A stretch of DNA of 14,195 nt, from contig JADHRO010000028.1 in assembly GCA_016777395.1 (NCBI GenBank), positions 1 to 14,195 on the forward strand, read 5' to 3'. This DNA is from Chitinophagales bacterium (GTDB lineage Bacteria > Bacteroidota > Bacteroidia > Chitinophagales > UBA8649). Position 1 is the first letter of the stretch, and each line of letters opens with the position of its first letter. This document shows, one piece after another, positions 7,125 through 14,195 of this stretch. The position numbers and the translations under genes were made by a program. The notes beneath the pieces are model-generated. The model ran no database searches. It saw only the letters and a list, made by a program, of their open reading frames with translations, and was not told the DNA's origin.

Positions 7125-8090
7125 CTAAAATGATTCTACTGCTTTGACTACATCTGAGCTATCCAAACCATATTTGAGCATGAGTTGAGCGGGTGTGCCA
7201 CTTTCACCAAAACTATCATTTACCGCAACAAATCGCATTGGGGTAGGTGCTTGTTCAGCAAGTAGTTGAGCCACTGCACTACCCAGACCTCCAAGACGCT
7301 GGTGCTCTTCGGCTACTAAAACTTTACCGGTCTTAGCGACAGATTGCAGTATCAGCTCATTATCCAAAGGTTTTATCGTATGAATGTTGATGATTTCGCA
7401 ACTTATTCCTTTCTTTTCCAGTTCTTTTGCTGCTAATATACTTTGCCAAACCAAATGACCTGTAGCAATTATGCTTACATCGGTTCCCTCATTCATTAAG
7501 ATACCTTTTCCAATTTCAAAAGTATCGTCCTTTGAAGTAAAGTTAGGTACTTTGGGTCGACCAAAACGCAAATAAACAGGCCCTTCATATGCGGCCGTAG
7601 CAAGGGTAGCGGCATAGGTTTGATTGTGGTCGCATGGATTGATGACAACCATGCCTGGCAACATTTGCATTAAGCCAATGTCCTCTAATATCTGGTGAGT
7701 TGCGCCATCTTCGCCCAAGGTAATACCTGCATGAGATGCAGCAATCTTAACATTTTTCCCTGAGTAGGCAACGCTTTGTCTTATTTGATCATATACACGT
7801 CCTGTTGCAAAATTTGCAAAGGTTGTTGCAAAAGGAATTTGACCACCAATCGTTAGTCCTGCAGCCATGCCAATCATATTTGCTTCAGCGATACCGCATT
7901 GAACAAAACGTTCAGGATGATTTTCTGCAAAATCATTCAATTTTAATGACCCCGTTAAATCGGCACACATGGCCATAACTTTTGGATTTGTTTCACCCAA
8001 ATAATCCATAGCTAAGCCAAATCCCGAACGAGTATCTTTTTGTTCCTTATCCGAAAAAGTATGCAGTTTAGATGTTATTGTGGCACTCAT
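7125..8090 (-). CDS. Transketolase, C-terminal subunit
   Basis: A 321-residue subunit carrying the pyrimidine-binding and C-terminal domains of transketolase. With the separate N-terminal subunit it should transfer two-carbon units between sugar phosphates in the non-oxidative pentose phosphate pathway. RFVQCGIAEANMIGMAAGL (61-79) contains Glu69, the glutamate that activates thiamine diphosphate. HAGITLGEDGATHQ and VYLRFGRPKVP are further family motifs, and the C-terminal domain (about 190-315) includes VLVAEEHQRLGGLGSAV. Length is normal for the split form. Start ATG at 8090 is two bases after the stop of the second VWA gene. The N-terminal partner is not adjacent: two VWA genes (about 2.7 kb) lie between them. 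DXP synthase is excluded because that enzyme is a single longer chain. Confidence 0.93.
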   Translation of the reverse strand: MSATITSKLHTFSDKEQKDTRSGFGLAMDYLGETNPKVMAMCADLTGSLKLNDFAENHPERFVQCGIAEANMIGMAAGLTIGGQIPFATTFANFATGRVYDQIRQSVAYSGKNVKIAASHAGITLGEDGATHQILEDIGLMQMLPGMVVINPCDHNQTYAATLATAAYEGPVYLRFGRPKVPNFTSKDDTFEIGKGILMNEGTDVSIIATGHLVWQSILAAKELEKKGISCEIINIHTIKPLDNELILQSVAKTGKVLVAEEHQRLGGLGSAVAQLLAEQAPTPMRFVAVNDSFGESGTPAQLMLKYGLDSSDVVKAVESF

Positions 8091-8092
8091 AA

Positions 8093-9454
8093 TTAAAATT
8101 TTAAATCAAGCGTTTGTTTAGATTTTATTTCTATATTCTCTATCCGCGTTTCTTTCATACTTCGTTGATGATCAAAGCGATAGACAAGGCTATAAAACCC
8201 TGGTTGTAAATCTAATATTTCTTGCCTGCTATTGGCAGTAAAGGTGTAAATATTTACTAACTCATTGTTGATTTCTGTGAATAATGCAGCATGAATTGGA
8301 AATTGAGCATTAACCCTTAATTTGCCAGGTGCTGGCAGTTCAATGGTATAGTTTGGTTGATTAAGTTCCAGATTAGTAATAGGGGTAATGGGCAATGTCA
8401 ATATATCAATATCGTAAGTGCCATACAAGTAGCTTTGCACCTTATTAGTTTCATGACTGAATAAATAAGCAGACTGCTCACTTTGCTTGATTAGATAAGG
8501 TATTTCGGATATGACATTCACCCTTTCCCCTTCGTGCATGGTCTGAATTTCTAAAAAGCTTGTTGGTGCAGCAATTGTGATGATATTATGTTCATTTCCT
8601 TTCAGTATAATACCCTTTTTAGTTATCGGAGGTAATGTCTGAATGATTAAAGTGTATTCGGAGCTGGGATCTATGAGTAATGTATCAGGATTACCGGCTT
8701 GATCTAAGCGATGATATAATGTGTAATCTGGCTCTTGAGAATTGCTGTAAAAAAGTATAGGAATATTGCTCTGATTAGGTTTTTGTTGACCATCGAGCAA
8801 CTCAACTTGTAATGTGGTGTAGCTAATTGCTTGCGTGACTACACGCAAAATATTTTTTTCAAACTCATAGGGAGTATGCGGATTAAACACATCTTTGATG
8901 CAGTGATAATCCCTAAGAGATTCTATGTCGACATCTAAACCGATGATAACTGGCTTAATGATTACTTCTTGTTTCAATAGAATTTCCAAGATAGCGCAAG
9001 GGTCTCCAAGGCAGCTTTCGGAGCCATCGGTAATAACGACAAGGATATTTTTTTGACCTTCAAATTCGGCAAAATCTTCTTGGGTTTGTTTGAGCGTATA
9101 GGCCAATGGGGTAATGCCTTTAGGCGTGATGCCCATCATTCGATTTTTTAATTCAAGTAAACTGTGCACTGCGATTGGCATTTTAAGCTCGGTATCCTCA
9201 CAATCATTATCTATCGGTAGACTTTGATGCCCATATACCCTTAATCCGAATCTTAAACTATCATATTTGTTATTCAGGCTATCCGCAATTCTCAAGAGAC
9301 TTTTTTCTGCAATTGTCCATTTATCTTCTTTCCCCCATTTTTTCATCATGCTAGAAGAACCATCCATTACAAACAAAACATTGACTGGAGAGGATTGACC
9401 ATGGACACCTAAAGCAAGACAACAACATAGTATGGCAATAGATAGAATTCTCAT
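8093..9454 (-). CDS. Secreted VWA-domain protein 2
   Basis: A 453-residue protein of unknown function, predicted to be exported. MRILSIAILCCCLALGVHG is a Sec signal peptide with likely cleavage before Gln20; no lipobox fits. Residues about 24-205 form a von Willebrand A domain with a complete metal-ion-dependent adhesion site: DGSSS (31-35), Thr115 (GITPLAYT) and Asp143 (ITDG). Four cysteines, Cys85, Cys148, Cys153 and Cys185, recur in the neighbouring paralogue and could form disulfides in the periplasm. The remaining residues (about 210-453) are beta-rich with no domain I recognise; a PGFYSLVY motif near the end has a counterpart in the paralogue. Its start codon overlaps the stop of VWA protein 1 (ATGA), so the two are translationally coupled. 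VWA domains with an intact metal site usually bind protein ligands. No transmembrane anchor is seen after the signal peptide. Confidence 0.8.
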   Translation of the reverse strand: MRILSIAILCCCLALGVHGQSSPVNVLFVMDGSSSMMKKWGKEDKWTIAEKSLLRIADSLNNKYDSLRFGLRVYGHQSLPIDNDCEDTELKMPIAVHSLLELKNRMMGITPKGITPLAYTLKQTQEDFAEFEGQKNILVVITDGSESCLGDPCAILEILLKQEVIIKPVIIGLDVDIESLRDYHCIKDVFNPHTPYEFEKNILRVVTQAISYTTLQVELLDGQQKPNQSNIPILFYSNSQEPDYTLYHRLDQAGNPDTLLIDPSSEYTLIIQTLPPITKKGIILKGNEHNIITIAAPTSFLEIQTMHEGERVNVISEIPYLIKQSEQSAYLFSHETNKVQSYLYGTYDIDILTLPITPITNLELNQPNYTIELPAPGKLRVNAQFPIHAALFTEINNELVNIYTFTANSRQEILDLQPGFYSLVYRFDHQRSMKETRIENIEIKSKQTLDLKF

Positions 9455-10833
9455 CTTAATTGGATAACGGTGGTTCGTTCAGGAATCATTTTAAAGTCGT
9501 AACGATGAGTTTCTTCACTGTTGTACTTATCTTCTTGTATGTATATCAAGGAGTAATTGCCCGGCTGCAGCTTAAGTTCGGTATCATCCGTAAACAAGCC
9601 CAAATCTACACATAACTGCCATGGATTGGTGTCACGGTTAAATATACTGCCCCTTAGCGCTTGATTATTTTTAATCGATAATTTTCCATTGGAGGGGTAA
9701 TTCTGCTGATATACTTTGTCACTACTTAAAAGTATATTTTCGCTTTTGTGCGGAGTGAAACAGACATTGAGTTGGTATGCACCTTCCAATAGGGGTAGGT
9801 CATCTAAGCGGTAGTTATAGATCCATTCATCTTGATATTTAACCAAATAATGTGCTTCTTTTTCATCGTACTGCTTGCGATGCTCAATAGCTAAATACGA
9901 TTTAGGTATGGTGATGCTTATATCATTATGTCTTCCTGGATTGAGCTGAAATGATTGACTTGAAATACTAGGGTAAGTATGCACTTTGATGGTGTACCAT
10001 CCTCTAGGATCTAACGATAGGGTATCGGGCAAGCCTTTTTTACCCAGACAATGTAGGTAGGTGTACAAGGTTTCCTGGCTGTAGGTGTCTTGAATGGTAA
10101 TAGGTGTATTGCTAATGGTCTGCTTAGCTTTACTCTGTAAATGAATACTTAAGGTCGTTTTACCTGTGGCTTGTTTGATGGTGTTGTCCAGAACAATGGC
10201 AAAGGAGGCTTCATCTTTTGCATTGACAAAAGAACCAATGCAATCAAATGAGGAAACCAAGGAGTCTTCTATCGCTAATCCAATGATAAATGGATTAATG
10301 GAGATTCTCTTCTCATTTAAATATTTTGCAGCATCACAAGGGTCTCCTTCGCAGTTTTCCAATCCATCCGTAATAAGAATAATGGAGTTTAAACTTTCAA
10401 TCGTTGAAAAGTCTTTCGCTGACTCAATCAATGAGTAAGCGATTGGAGTATTTCCGTTGGGTTGAATTGCGGCCAATGTACTTGCAAAGATCTCCTGATT
10501 TAAGGAACTGAATGGTATTTCGAGTTTAGAATCCGTACAAATATCTAAACGCTTGTGATACTGATGACCAAAAACCCTTAAGCCAACTTGAATATTAGGA
10601 TTAGTCTTTTCTAGGCTATCTACAAGCTTATACAAAATTTGCTTAGCAATATTCATTTTTGTGTCATTGCCCCACATAGCTTCCATGCTCCCGGAAGCAT
10701 CTAAGACAAATAATATCTTTTGTTGCCGCGGTGTGTCCTGCCCGTAGCTTAAATTACAGAGGACAATAAAGATTAATAAGAATAACTTCTTCAAGATAAT
10801 ACTATACTTCTCTTTAACGAGTGAGCAATGCAT
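9451..10833 (-). CDS. Secreted VWA-domain protein 1
   Basis: A 460-residue paralogue of the next gene downstream, of unknown function. Its signal peptide has a basic start (KEKYSIILKK) and a hydrophobic core LFLLIFIVLCNL, with cleavage likely after SYG, before Gln32. The VWA domain (about 39-215) keeps the metal site: DASGS (45-49), Thr119 (NTPIAYS) and Asp146 (ITDG). Cys99, Cys151, Cys156 and Cys188 match the four cysteines of VWA protein 2, and the motif ENCEGDPC corresponds to ESCLGDPC there. The C-terminal half (about 220-460) is beta-rich and unrecognised but aligns with its neighbour's, for example LQPGNYSLIY. The ATG at 10833 is six bases after the transketolase N-subunit stop. An in-frame TTG at 10794 would give a standard signal peptide starting MKKLFLLIF, so the true start is uncertain. 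The spacing favours the ATG. Confidence 0.8.
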   Translation of the reverse strand: MHCSLVKEKYSIILKKLFLLIFIVLCNLSYGQDTPRQQKILFVLDASGSMEAMWGNDTKMNIAKQILYKLVDSLEKTNPNIQVGLRVFGHQYHKRLDICTDSKLEIPFSSLNQEIFASTLAAIQPNGNTPIAYSLIESAKDFSTIESLNSIILITDGLENCEGDPCDAAKYLNEKRISINPFIIGLAIEDSLVSSFDCIGSFVNAKDEASFAIVLDNTIKQATGKTTLSIHLQSKAKQTISNTPITIQDTYSQETLYTYLHCLGKKGLPDTLSLDPRGWYTIKVHTYPSISSQSFQLNPGRHNDISITIPKSYLAIEHRKQYDEKEAHYLVKYQDEWIYNYRLDDLPLLEGAYQLNVCFTPHKSENILLSSDKVYQQNYPSNGKLSIKNNQALRGSIFNRDTNPWQLCVDLGLFTDDTELKLQPGNYSLIYIQEDKYNSEETHRYDFKMIPERTTVIQLR

Positions 10834-10839
10834 TTGTTG

Positions 10840-11685
10840 TTAGTAATCGCCAATAGATTCCTCCAATTGGCCAAGAGCGTTGGCTAGTTGGTCGTCGTTT
10901 GGTGCTTTACCGTGCCAGTGATGTGTACCTTGCATAAAATCTACACCATAACCCATTTCTGTATGAAGCAGCACGCAAATTGGTTTCCCCTTTCCTGTCA
11001 ATGTCTTTGCTTTTTGCATGCCAGTCATTACTGCTTGCATATCATTGCCTTCTTGGATATCCATAACTTCCCATCCAAAGGCTTCAAACTTTTGACGAAT
11101 ACTTCCCATAGCCATTACCTCATCGGTAGGGCCATCAATTTGTTGCCTGTTTACATCTATGGTCGCTATATAATTGTCTACTTTATTAGCAGAGGCGAAT
11201 AAAGTGGCTTCCCAAATCTGTCCTTCTTGTAATTCCCCATCACCATGTAAAGAATAGATTAACTTGCTGTCCTTGTTGCGGCGCTTGCTTAATGCGGCCC
11301 CGATTGCGACACTCATACCTTGACCTAAACTTCCTGATGCAATACGAACGCCTGGTAAATGTTCGTGAGTAGTGGGATGCCCTTGCAGCCGGGTATTAAT
11401 TTTTCTAAAGGTTTTAAGTTCTTCTACGGGAAAATAACCGCTACGAGCTAACACGCTGTAAAATACAGGCGAAATATGTCCGTTGGACAGGAAAAATACA
11501 TCTTCATTATTACCATCCATATTAAAAGATGGGTCATGATCCATAAGTTCTTTATACAAGGCAATAAAAAATTCAGTACACCCCATACTGCCACCCGGGT
11601 GACCGCTATTCACTGCGTGAACCATACGTAAGATATCGCGCCTAACTTGAGAGGCTAATTGTTCTAAATTGGAAATGTTAGACAT
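10840..11685 (-). CDS. Transketolase, N-terminal subunit
   Basis: A 281-residue subunit carrying the thiamine-diphosphate (diphosphate-binding) domain of transketolase, the partner of the C-terminal subunit at 7125-8090. The substrate and cofactor region NSGHPGGSMG (26-35) is present. The thiamine-diphosphate motif starts with GDG at 148-150 (HGDGELQEGQ) and ends at Asn179 (DVNRQQ), the normal spacing of about 30 residues, and IASGSLGQGMSVAIGAA (115-131) is conserved. Length is normal for the split form found in many bacteria. The ATG at 11685 is the first gene of the operon; a -7 box lies 21-28 bases upstream. Both halves are intact, so the enzyme should work despite the intervening VWA genes. 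Translation of the two subunits is not directly coupled, and how equal amounts are made is not evident. Confidence 0.94.
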   Translation of the reverse strand: MSNISNLEQLASQVRRDILRMVHAVNSGHPGGSMGCTEFFIALYKELMDHDPSFNMDGNNEDVFFLSNGHISPVFYSVLARSGYFPVEELKTFRKINTRLQGHPTTHEHLPGVRIASGSLGQGMSVAIGAALSKRRNKDSKLIYSLHGDGELQEGQIWEATLFASANKVDNYIATIDVNRQQIDGPTDEVMAMGSIRQKFEAFGWEVMDIQEGNDMQAVMTGMQKAKTLTGKGKPICVLLHTEMGYGVDFMQGTHHWHGKAPNDDQLANALGQLEESIGDY

Positions 11686-11705
11686 AATGTATGGGCTTGT
11701 TTCAA

Positions 11706-11713
11706 CAAATGTA
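11706..11713 (-). promoter_or_regulatory. Putative -7 box of the transketolase/VWA operon
   Basis: On the minus strand TACATTTG matches the TAnnTTTG consensus exactly and ends 20 bases before the ATG of the transketolase N-subunit, giving a leader of about 10-15 bases. The expected TTG about 20 bases further upstream is not clear, so confidence is moderate. Confidence 0.4.
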
Positions 11714-11989
11714 AAACCAAGTCTTTGGATAAGATAATTTGTCTTTACTTAAGTATGCACAGTTGGTGGATAACGATTGCAGTAGTTCAGATTTTAGTAG
11801 GCTAAACCTGGTGCTAAGTGCTCAGGAACATCTAGTCTTTGTCCAAAAAAGGTATCCTTCATCTAATGTCAATTCACCATGATAAGCCGTCTTCTATCCA
11901 AGTATGGATAAATATATTTGCTCGCGCTATTTGTAGGCTTGTCAGCGCTCAGATTGTTCCTGCTTTAAATCTTAAATCAAACAACTAAC

Positions 11990-12030
11990 AACAAAAAGAA
12001 AAGCCCTGTTACGATACTCGCAACAGGGCT
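11990..12030 (-). terminator. Rho-independent terminator after secDF
   Basis: A perfect nine-base stem pairs AGCCCTGTT (12002-12010) with AACAGGGCT (12022-12030) around an 11-base loop, 25 bases past the secDF stop. Read on the minus strand it is followed by TTTTCTTTTTGT, a good T-tract. It ends the secDF transcript before the transketolase operon promoter. Confidence 0.9.
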
Positions 12031-12055
12031 CTCTTAAAAGCTTTAATTTGGATGT

Positions 12056-14195
12056 TTATCTCTTTTTCTTCACCTTATCTGCACCTTTCATGGTATCAAC
12101 CAAAATAGCTGATGCGATAAAGATAGAAGAATAAGTACCCACTAGGATACCCATTAATAAAGCAAATGAGAATCCTCTAATTGCTTCACCACCGAAAGTA
12201 AACAAAATAAGTACCACCAATAAGGTCGTAAATGATGTCATTAATGTTCTGCTTAAAGTGCTGTTTATGGCTGCATTTACATTCGTAACGACATCTTTTG
12301 TTGGATGCTCATCAAAATACTCTCTAATTCTATCAAATACAATTACTGTATCATTGATGGAGTAACCAATAACAGTAAGGATTGCCGCAATAAACTTCTG
12401 CTCAATCTCCAAAGAGAATGGGAATAATTCACCCCAGAAGATAGAAAAGATAGATAATAAAATCAATGAATCGTGAATAACTGCACCTAACGCACCTACA
12501 CCATATTGCCATTTTCTAAATCGGATCAATAAGTATAAGAAAATCAACAATGCACCAACGCCTCCAGCCCAAAAAGCACTCGTTTGGATGTCATCAGCAA
12601 TAGAAGTATCTACTTTATTAGATTGCACCAAGGCGGAACGCATAAACTCTTCATTACTTGGTTCATCAACAAATTTTTCTTTCAATGCGTCATACAATTT
12701 GAAAGTTACTGTACTATCCATTTTTGGATCTTTACTTTCAATTGCATAAGAAGTAACAATCTGAATCGTTCTGTCGTTGCCAAATGTTTTAACTTGTGTA
12801 GAACCGAAAGTTTCAGTTAAATCACTTCGAATCGCATCGGTAGAAACTGTCTGATCGAAAGCAACTACATATGATCGTCCACCCTTAAAGTCAACACCCA
12901 ATTCAAAACCTTTAGTAAACATAGATGCTAGACCAGCAAGAATAATAAGTGCAGATATAACATAAGTATATTTTCGTTTACCGAGGAAGTCAAATTTTGC
13001 ATCTTTCAAGATATTTTCGCTCCAAGACATTGATATACCAACCTTCTTGTCTCTATCGCTCATGCCATCAAATATCAATCTCGATAAGAATACTGCTGAG
13101 ATAAAAGAAGCGATGATACCAATCATTAATACGATTGCGAATCCTTTAACTGGACCTGCACCTAACCAAAGTAGGGTGGCAGCTGTAATAAAAGTAGTTA
13201 CGTTGGCATCAATAATTGCGCTGTAAGATCGAGAGAAACCATCAGATATTGCCAATCGAGCTCCTTTCCCTTTTCGCAACTCTTCCTTAATTCTTTCAAA
13301 GATAATTACGTTGGCATCCACTGCCATACCAATAGTTAAAACAATACCAGCTAATCCAGGTAAGGTTAAAGCAGCTCCTAATGAAGCTAAAGTACCCATG
13401 ATAAATACAATATTTACCATTAAAGCAAGGTTTGCAATAAGACCTGCACCACTGTAGTATAGAATCATGAAAAGGATAACAAGCAAGAATCCCATTGCCA
13501 AAGCTAATAAACCAGATTTGATTGAAGCATCACCTAAGCTTGCACCTACAACCGCTTCTTGAGGGATGTTAATTTGCGCATCTAGCCTACCTGATTTTAG
13601 AATATTAGCTAAATCTTGCGCTTCATCAAAGTCATCTAAACCAGTGATTTGTGAAGATCCACCACATATAGCACCATTAACATTTGGCGCAGAGAAAACT
13701 TTATTGTCTAAAACAATGGCAACTTGCTTACCTACATTTTCTTCAGTAAGTGTACACCATTTGTTAGCCCCAACGTTATTCATTCGCATTGAAACTGCTG
13801 CAGCACCAAATTCATCTAATACCGAGCGAGCATCTGTTATCACATCTCCACTAAGTGCAGCCTTGCCATCAATCCCTTTTTGTAAGGCAAAAATGGTGTA
13901 GAAATCATCTGCATTTTCACCAGTTCCTTTAAATGGCTTGGCAGACCAGGCAAGCTTTACTCTTGCTACATCGAATATGCTTTTAATTTCTTCCATGGCA
14001 AGGTAAGATTTAACCTTATCCATATCTCTTTTGGCAACATAACCAACAATTGCACCAGGTCTCCAAAACTGACGTCCGTCTTGAACATCTATGTTGGGTT
14101 GTAATACATCAAACAGTGGGTTGAAGATACTAGCTGAAGAAGTATCCTCATCTGCTCCTTCTAGACCTGCTAAATCTTCCTCCAACTCAAAGAGT
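12056..14195 (-). CDS. secDF: SecDF fusion protein-export membrane subunit (5' end beyond window)
   Basis: The C-terminal 712 residues of a fused SecD-SecF protein, the inner-membrane subunit that uses the proton gradient to help SecYEG release exported proteins. The frame stays open to the right edge; the TTG at 14185 sits mid-frame and is not the real start. The missing part should include the SecD first membrane segment and most of its periplasmic P1 domain. Counting from that TTG codon as 1: the end of the SecD periplasmic region (about 1-220, including VVGASLGDASIKSG), SecD membrane segments (about 224-372) with TIGMAVDANVIIFERIKEE (284-302), then SecF. SecF begins with a membrane segment (406-422), ELGVDFKGGRSY (428-439), a periplasmic loop, and membrane segments from about 533 with VIGYSINDTVIVFDRIREYF (605-624). 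Asp290 and Asp612 are the conserved transmembrane acids. The tail is basic (KVKKKR). The fusion is normal in Bacteroidota. Confidence 0.95.
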   Translation of the reverse strand, partial: LFELEEDLAGLEGADEDTSSASIFNPLFDVLQPNIDVQDGRQFWRPGAIVGYVAKRDMDKVKSYLAMEEIKSIFDVARVKLAWSAKPFKGTGENADDFYTIFALQKGIDGKAALSGDVITDARSVLDEFGAAAVSMRMNNVGANKWCTLTEENVGKQVAIVLDNKVFSAPNVNGAICGGSSQITGLDDFDEAQDLANILKSGRLDAQINIPQEAVVGASLGDASIKSGLLALAMGFLLVILFMILYYSGAGLIANLALMVNIVFIMGTLASLGAALTLPGLAGIVLTIGMAVDANVIIFERIKEELRKGKGARLAISDGFSRSYSAIIDANVTTFITAATLLWLGAGPVKGFAIVLMIGIIASFISAVFLSRLIFDGMSDRDKKVGISMSWSENILKDAKFDFLGKRKYTYVISALIILAGLASMFTKGFELGVDFKGGRSYVVAFDQTVSTDAIRSDLTETFGSTQVKTFGNDRTIQIVTSYAIESKDPKMDSTVTFKLYDALKEKFVDEPSNEEFMRSALVQSNKVDTSIADDIQTSAFWAGGVGALLIFLYLLIRFRKWQYGVGALGAVIHDSLILLSIFSIFWGELFPFSLEIEQKFIAAILTVIGYSINDTVIVFDRIREYFDEHPTKDVVTNVNAAINSTLSRTLMTSFTTLLVVLILFTFGGEAIRGFSFALLMGILVGTYSSIFIASAILVDTMKGADKVKKKR

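Larger units (their letters stand above)
11686..12055. other. Non-coding region between SecDF and the transketolase operon
   Basis: This 370-base gap contains the putative operon promoter at its left end and the SecDF terminator at its right end. About 250 bases between them (about 11740-11989) hold no recognisable gene. The only ORFs are tiny: 16 codons on the plus strand (11755-11805) and 22 codons on the minus strand (11794-11862). Neither has a convincing ribosome-binding site or family resemblance. A six-base inverted repeat, TATCCA/TGGATA (11895-11910), and a five-base one, GCGCT/AGCGC (11924-11948), are too short to identify a structured RNA. Confidence 0.5.

Noticed and set aside
11755..11805. 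A 16-residue hydrophobic ORF (MHSWWITIAVVQILVG) on the plus strand
   Set aside because: It has no Shine-Dalgarno sequence, no convincing promoter and a length expected by chance, so it is not listed as a gene.
11794..11862. A 22-residue ORF on the minus strand (starting MKDTFFGQRLDVPEH)
   Set aside because: No recognisable family or ribosome-binding site is seen, and a stop codon lies immediately upstream of the ATG. This length is common by chance.
11913..11920. TATATTTG on the plus strand as a promoter
   Set aside because: It matches the -7 consensus, but no plus-strand gene follows; it would read antisense into secDF. It is probably chance in AT-rich DNA.
14183..14185. TTG at 14185 as the start of the SecDF gene
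   Set aside because: The frame stays open to the window edge, and the product would lack the SecD first membrane segment and most of its periplasmic domain. It is a truncation by the window, not a short protein.

Overview
The window looks like chromosome from a member of the Bacteroidota, perhaps a Sphingobacteria/Saprospiria-like lineage. The evidence is AT-rich DNA, a SecD-SecF fusion, a cold-shock protein with the lysine-rich N-terminal extension seen in this phylum, a transketolase split into two subunits, -7 boxes matching TAnnTTTG, and mostly weak or absent Shine-Dalgarno sequences. The assignment rests on these family traits; no marker gene fixes a genus. There are no tRNAs, rRNAs, insertion sequences, phage genes or CRISPR arrays. 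Almost everything is core metabolism or housekeeping.

Layout. Positions 23-1645 (minus) hold an integral-membrane GT39/ArnT-like glycosyltransferase. It diverges across a 274-base intergenic region from a plus-strand block: a vSGLT-like sodium/sugar symporter (1920-3521), a TetR-type regulator (3600-4157) ending in a good terminator, and a NYN-LOTUS (LabA-like) putative RNA-binding or nuclease protein (4259-4984). Convergent to these on the minus strand are a diheme cytochrome-c-peroxidase-like lipoprotein (5101-6246) and a cold-shock-domain protein (6358-6804), separated by a terminator hairpin.

The most distinctive part is a tightly packed minus-strand operon running from 11685 down to 6911: transketolase N-terminal subunit, secreted VWA protein 1, secreted VWA protein 2, transketolase C-terminal subunit, S4 RNA-binding protein. 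Spacings are +6, -4 (ATGA overlap), +2 and +1 bases. Two paralogous, exported, cysteine-patterned von Willebrand A proteins therefore sit between the two halves of one cytoplasmic thiamine-diphosphate enzyme. That placement is the main item worth following up.

A 370-base non-coding stretch (11686-12055) carries a probable promoter for that operon and the terminator of the last gene, a SecDF protein-export subunit (12056 to the right edge, minus strand) whose N-terminal part lies outside the window.

How the genes relate: the two transketolase subunits should assemble into one enzyme of the non-oxidative pentose phosphate pathway. The VWA pair is predicted to be exported by the Sec machinery (to which SecDF belongs) and to act in the periplasm or at the surface, so its co-transcription with transketolase is unexplained. 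The symporter and TetR gene may form a small regulated sugar-uptake unit. The rest look like independent housekeeping transcripts.
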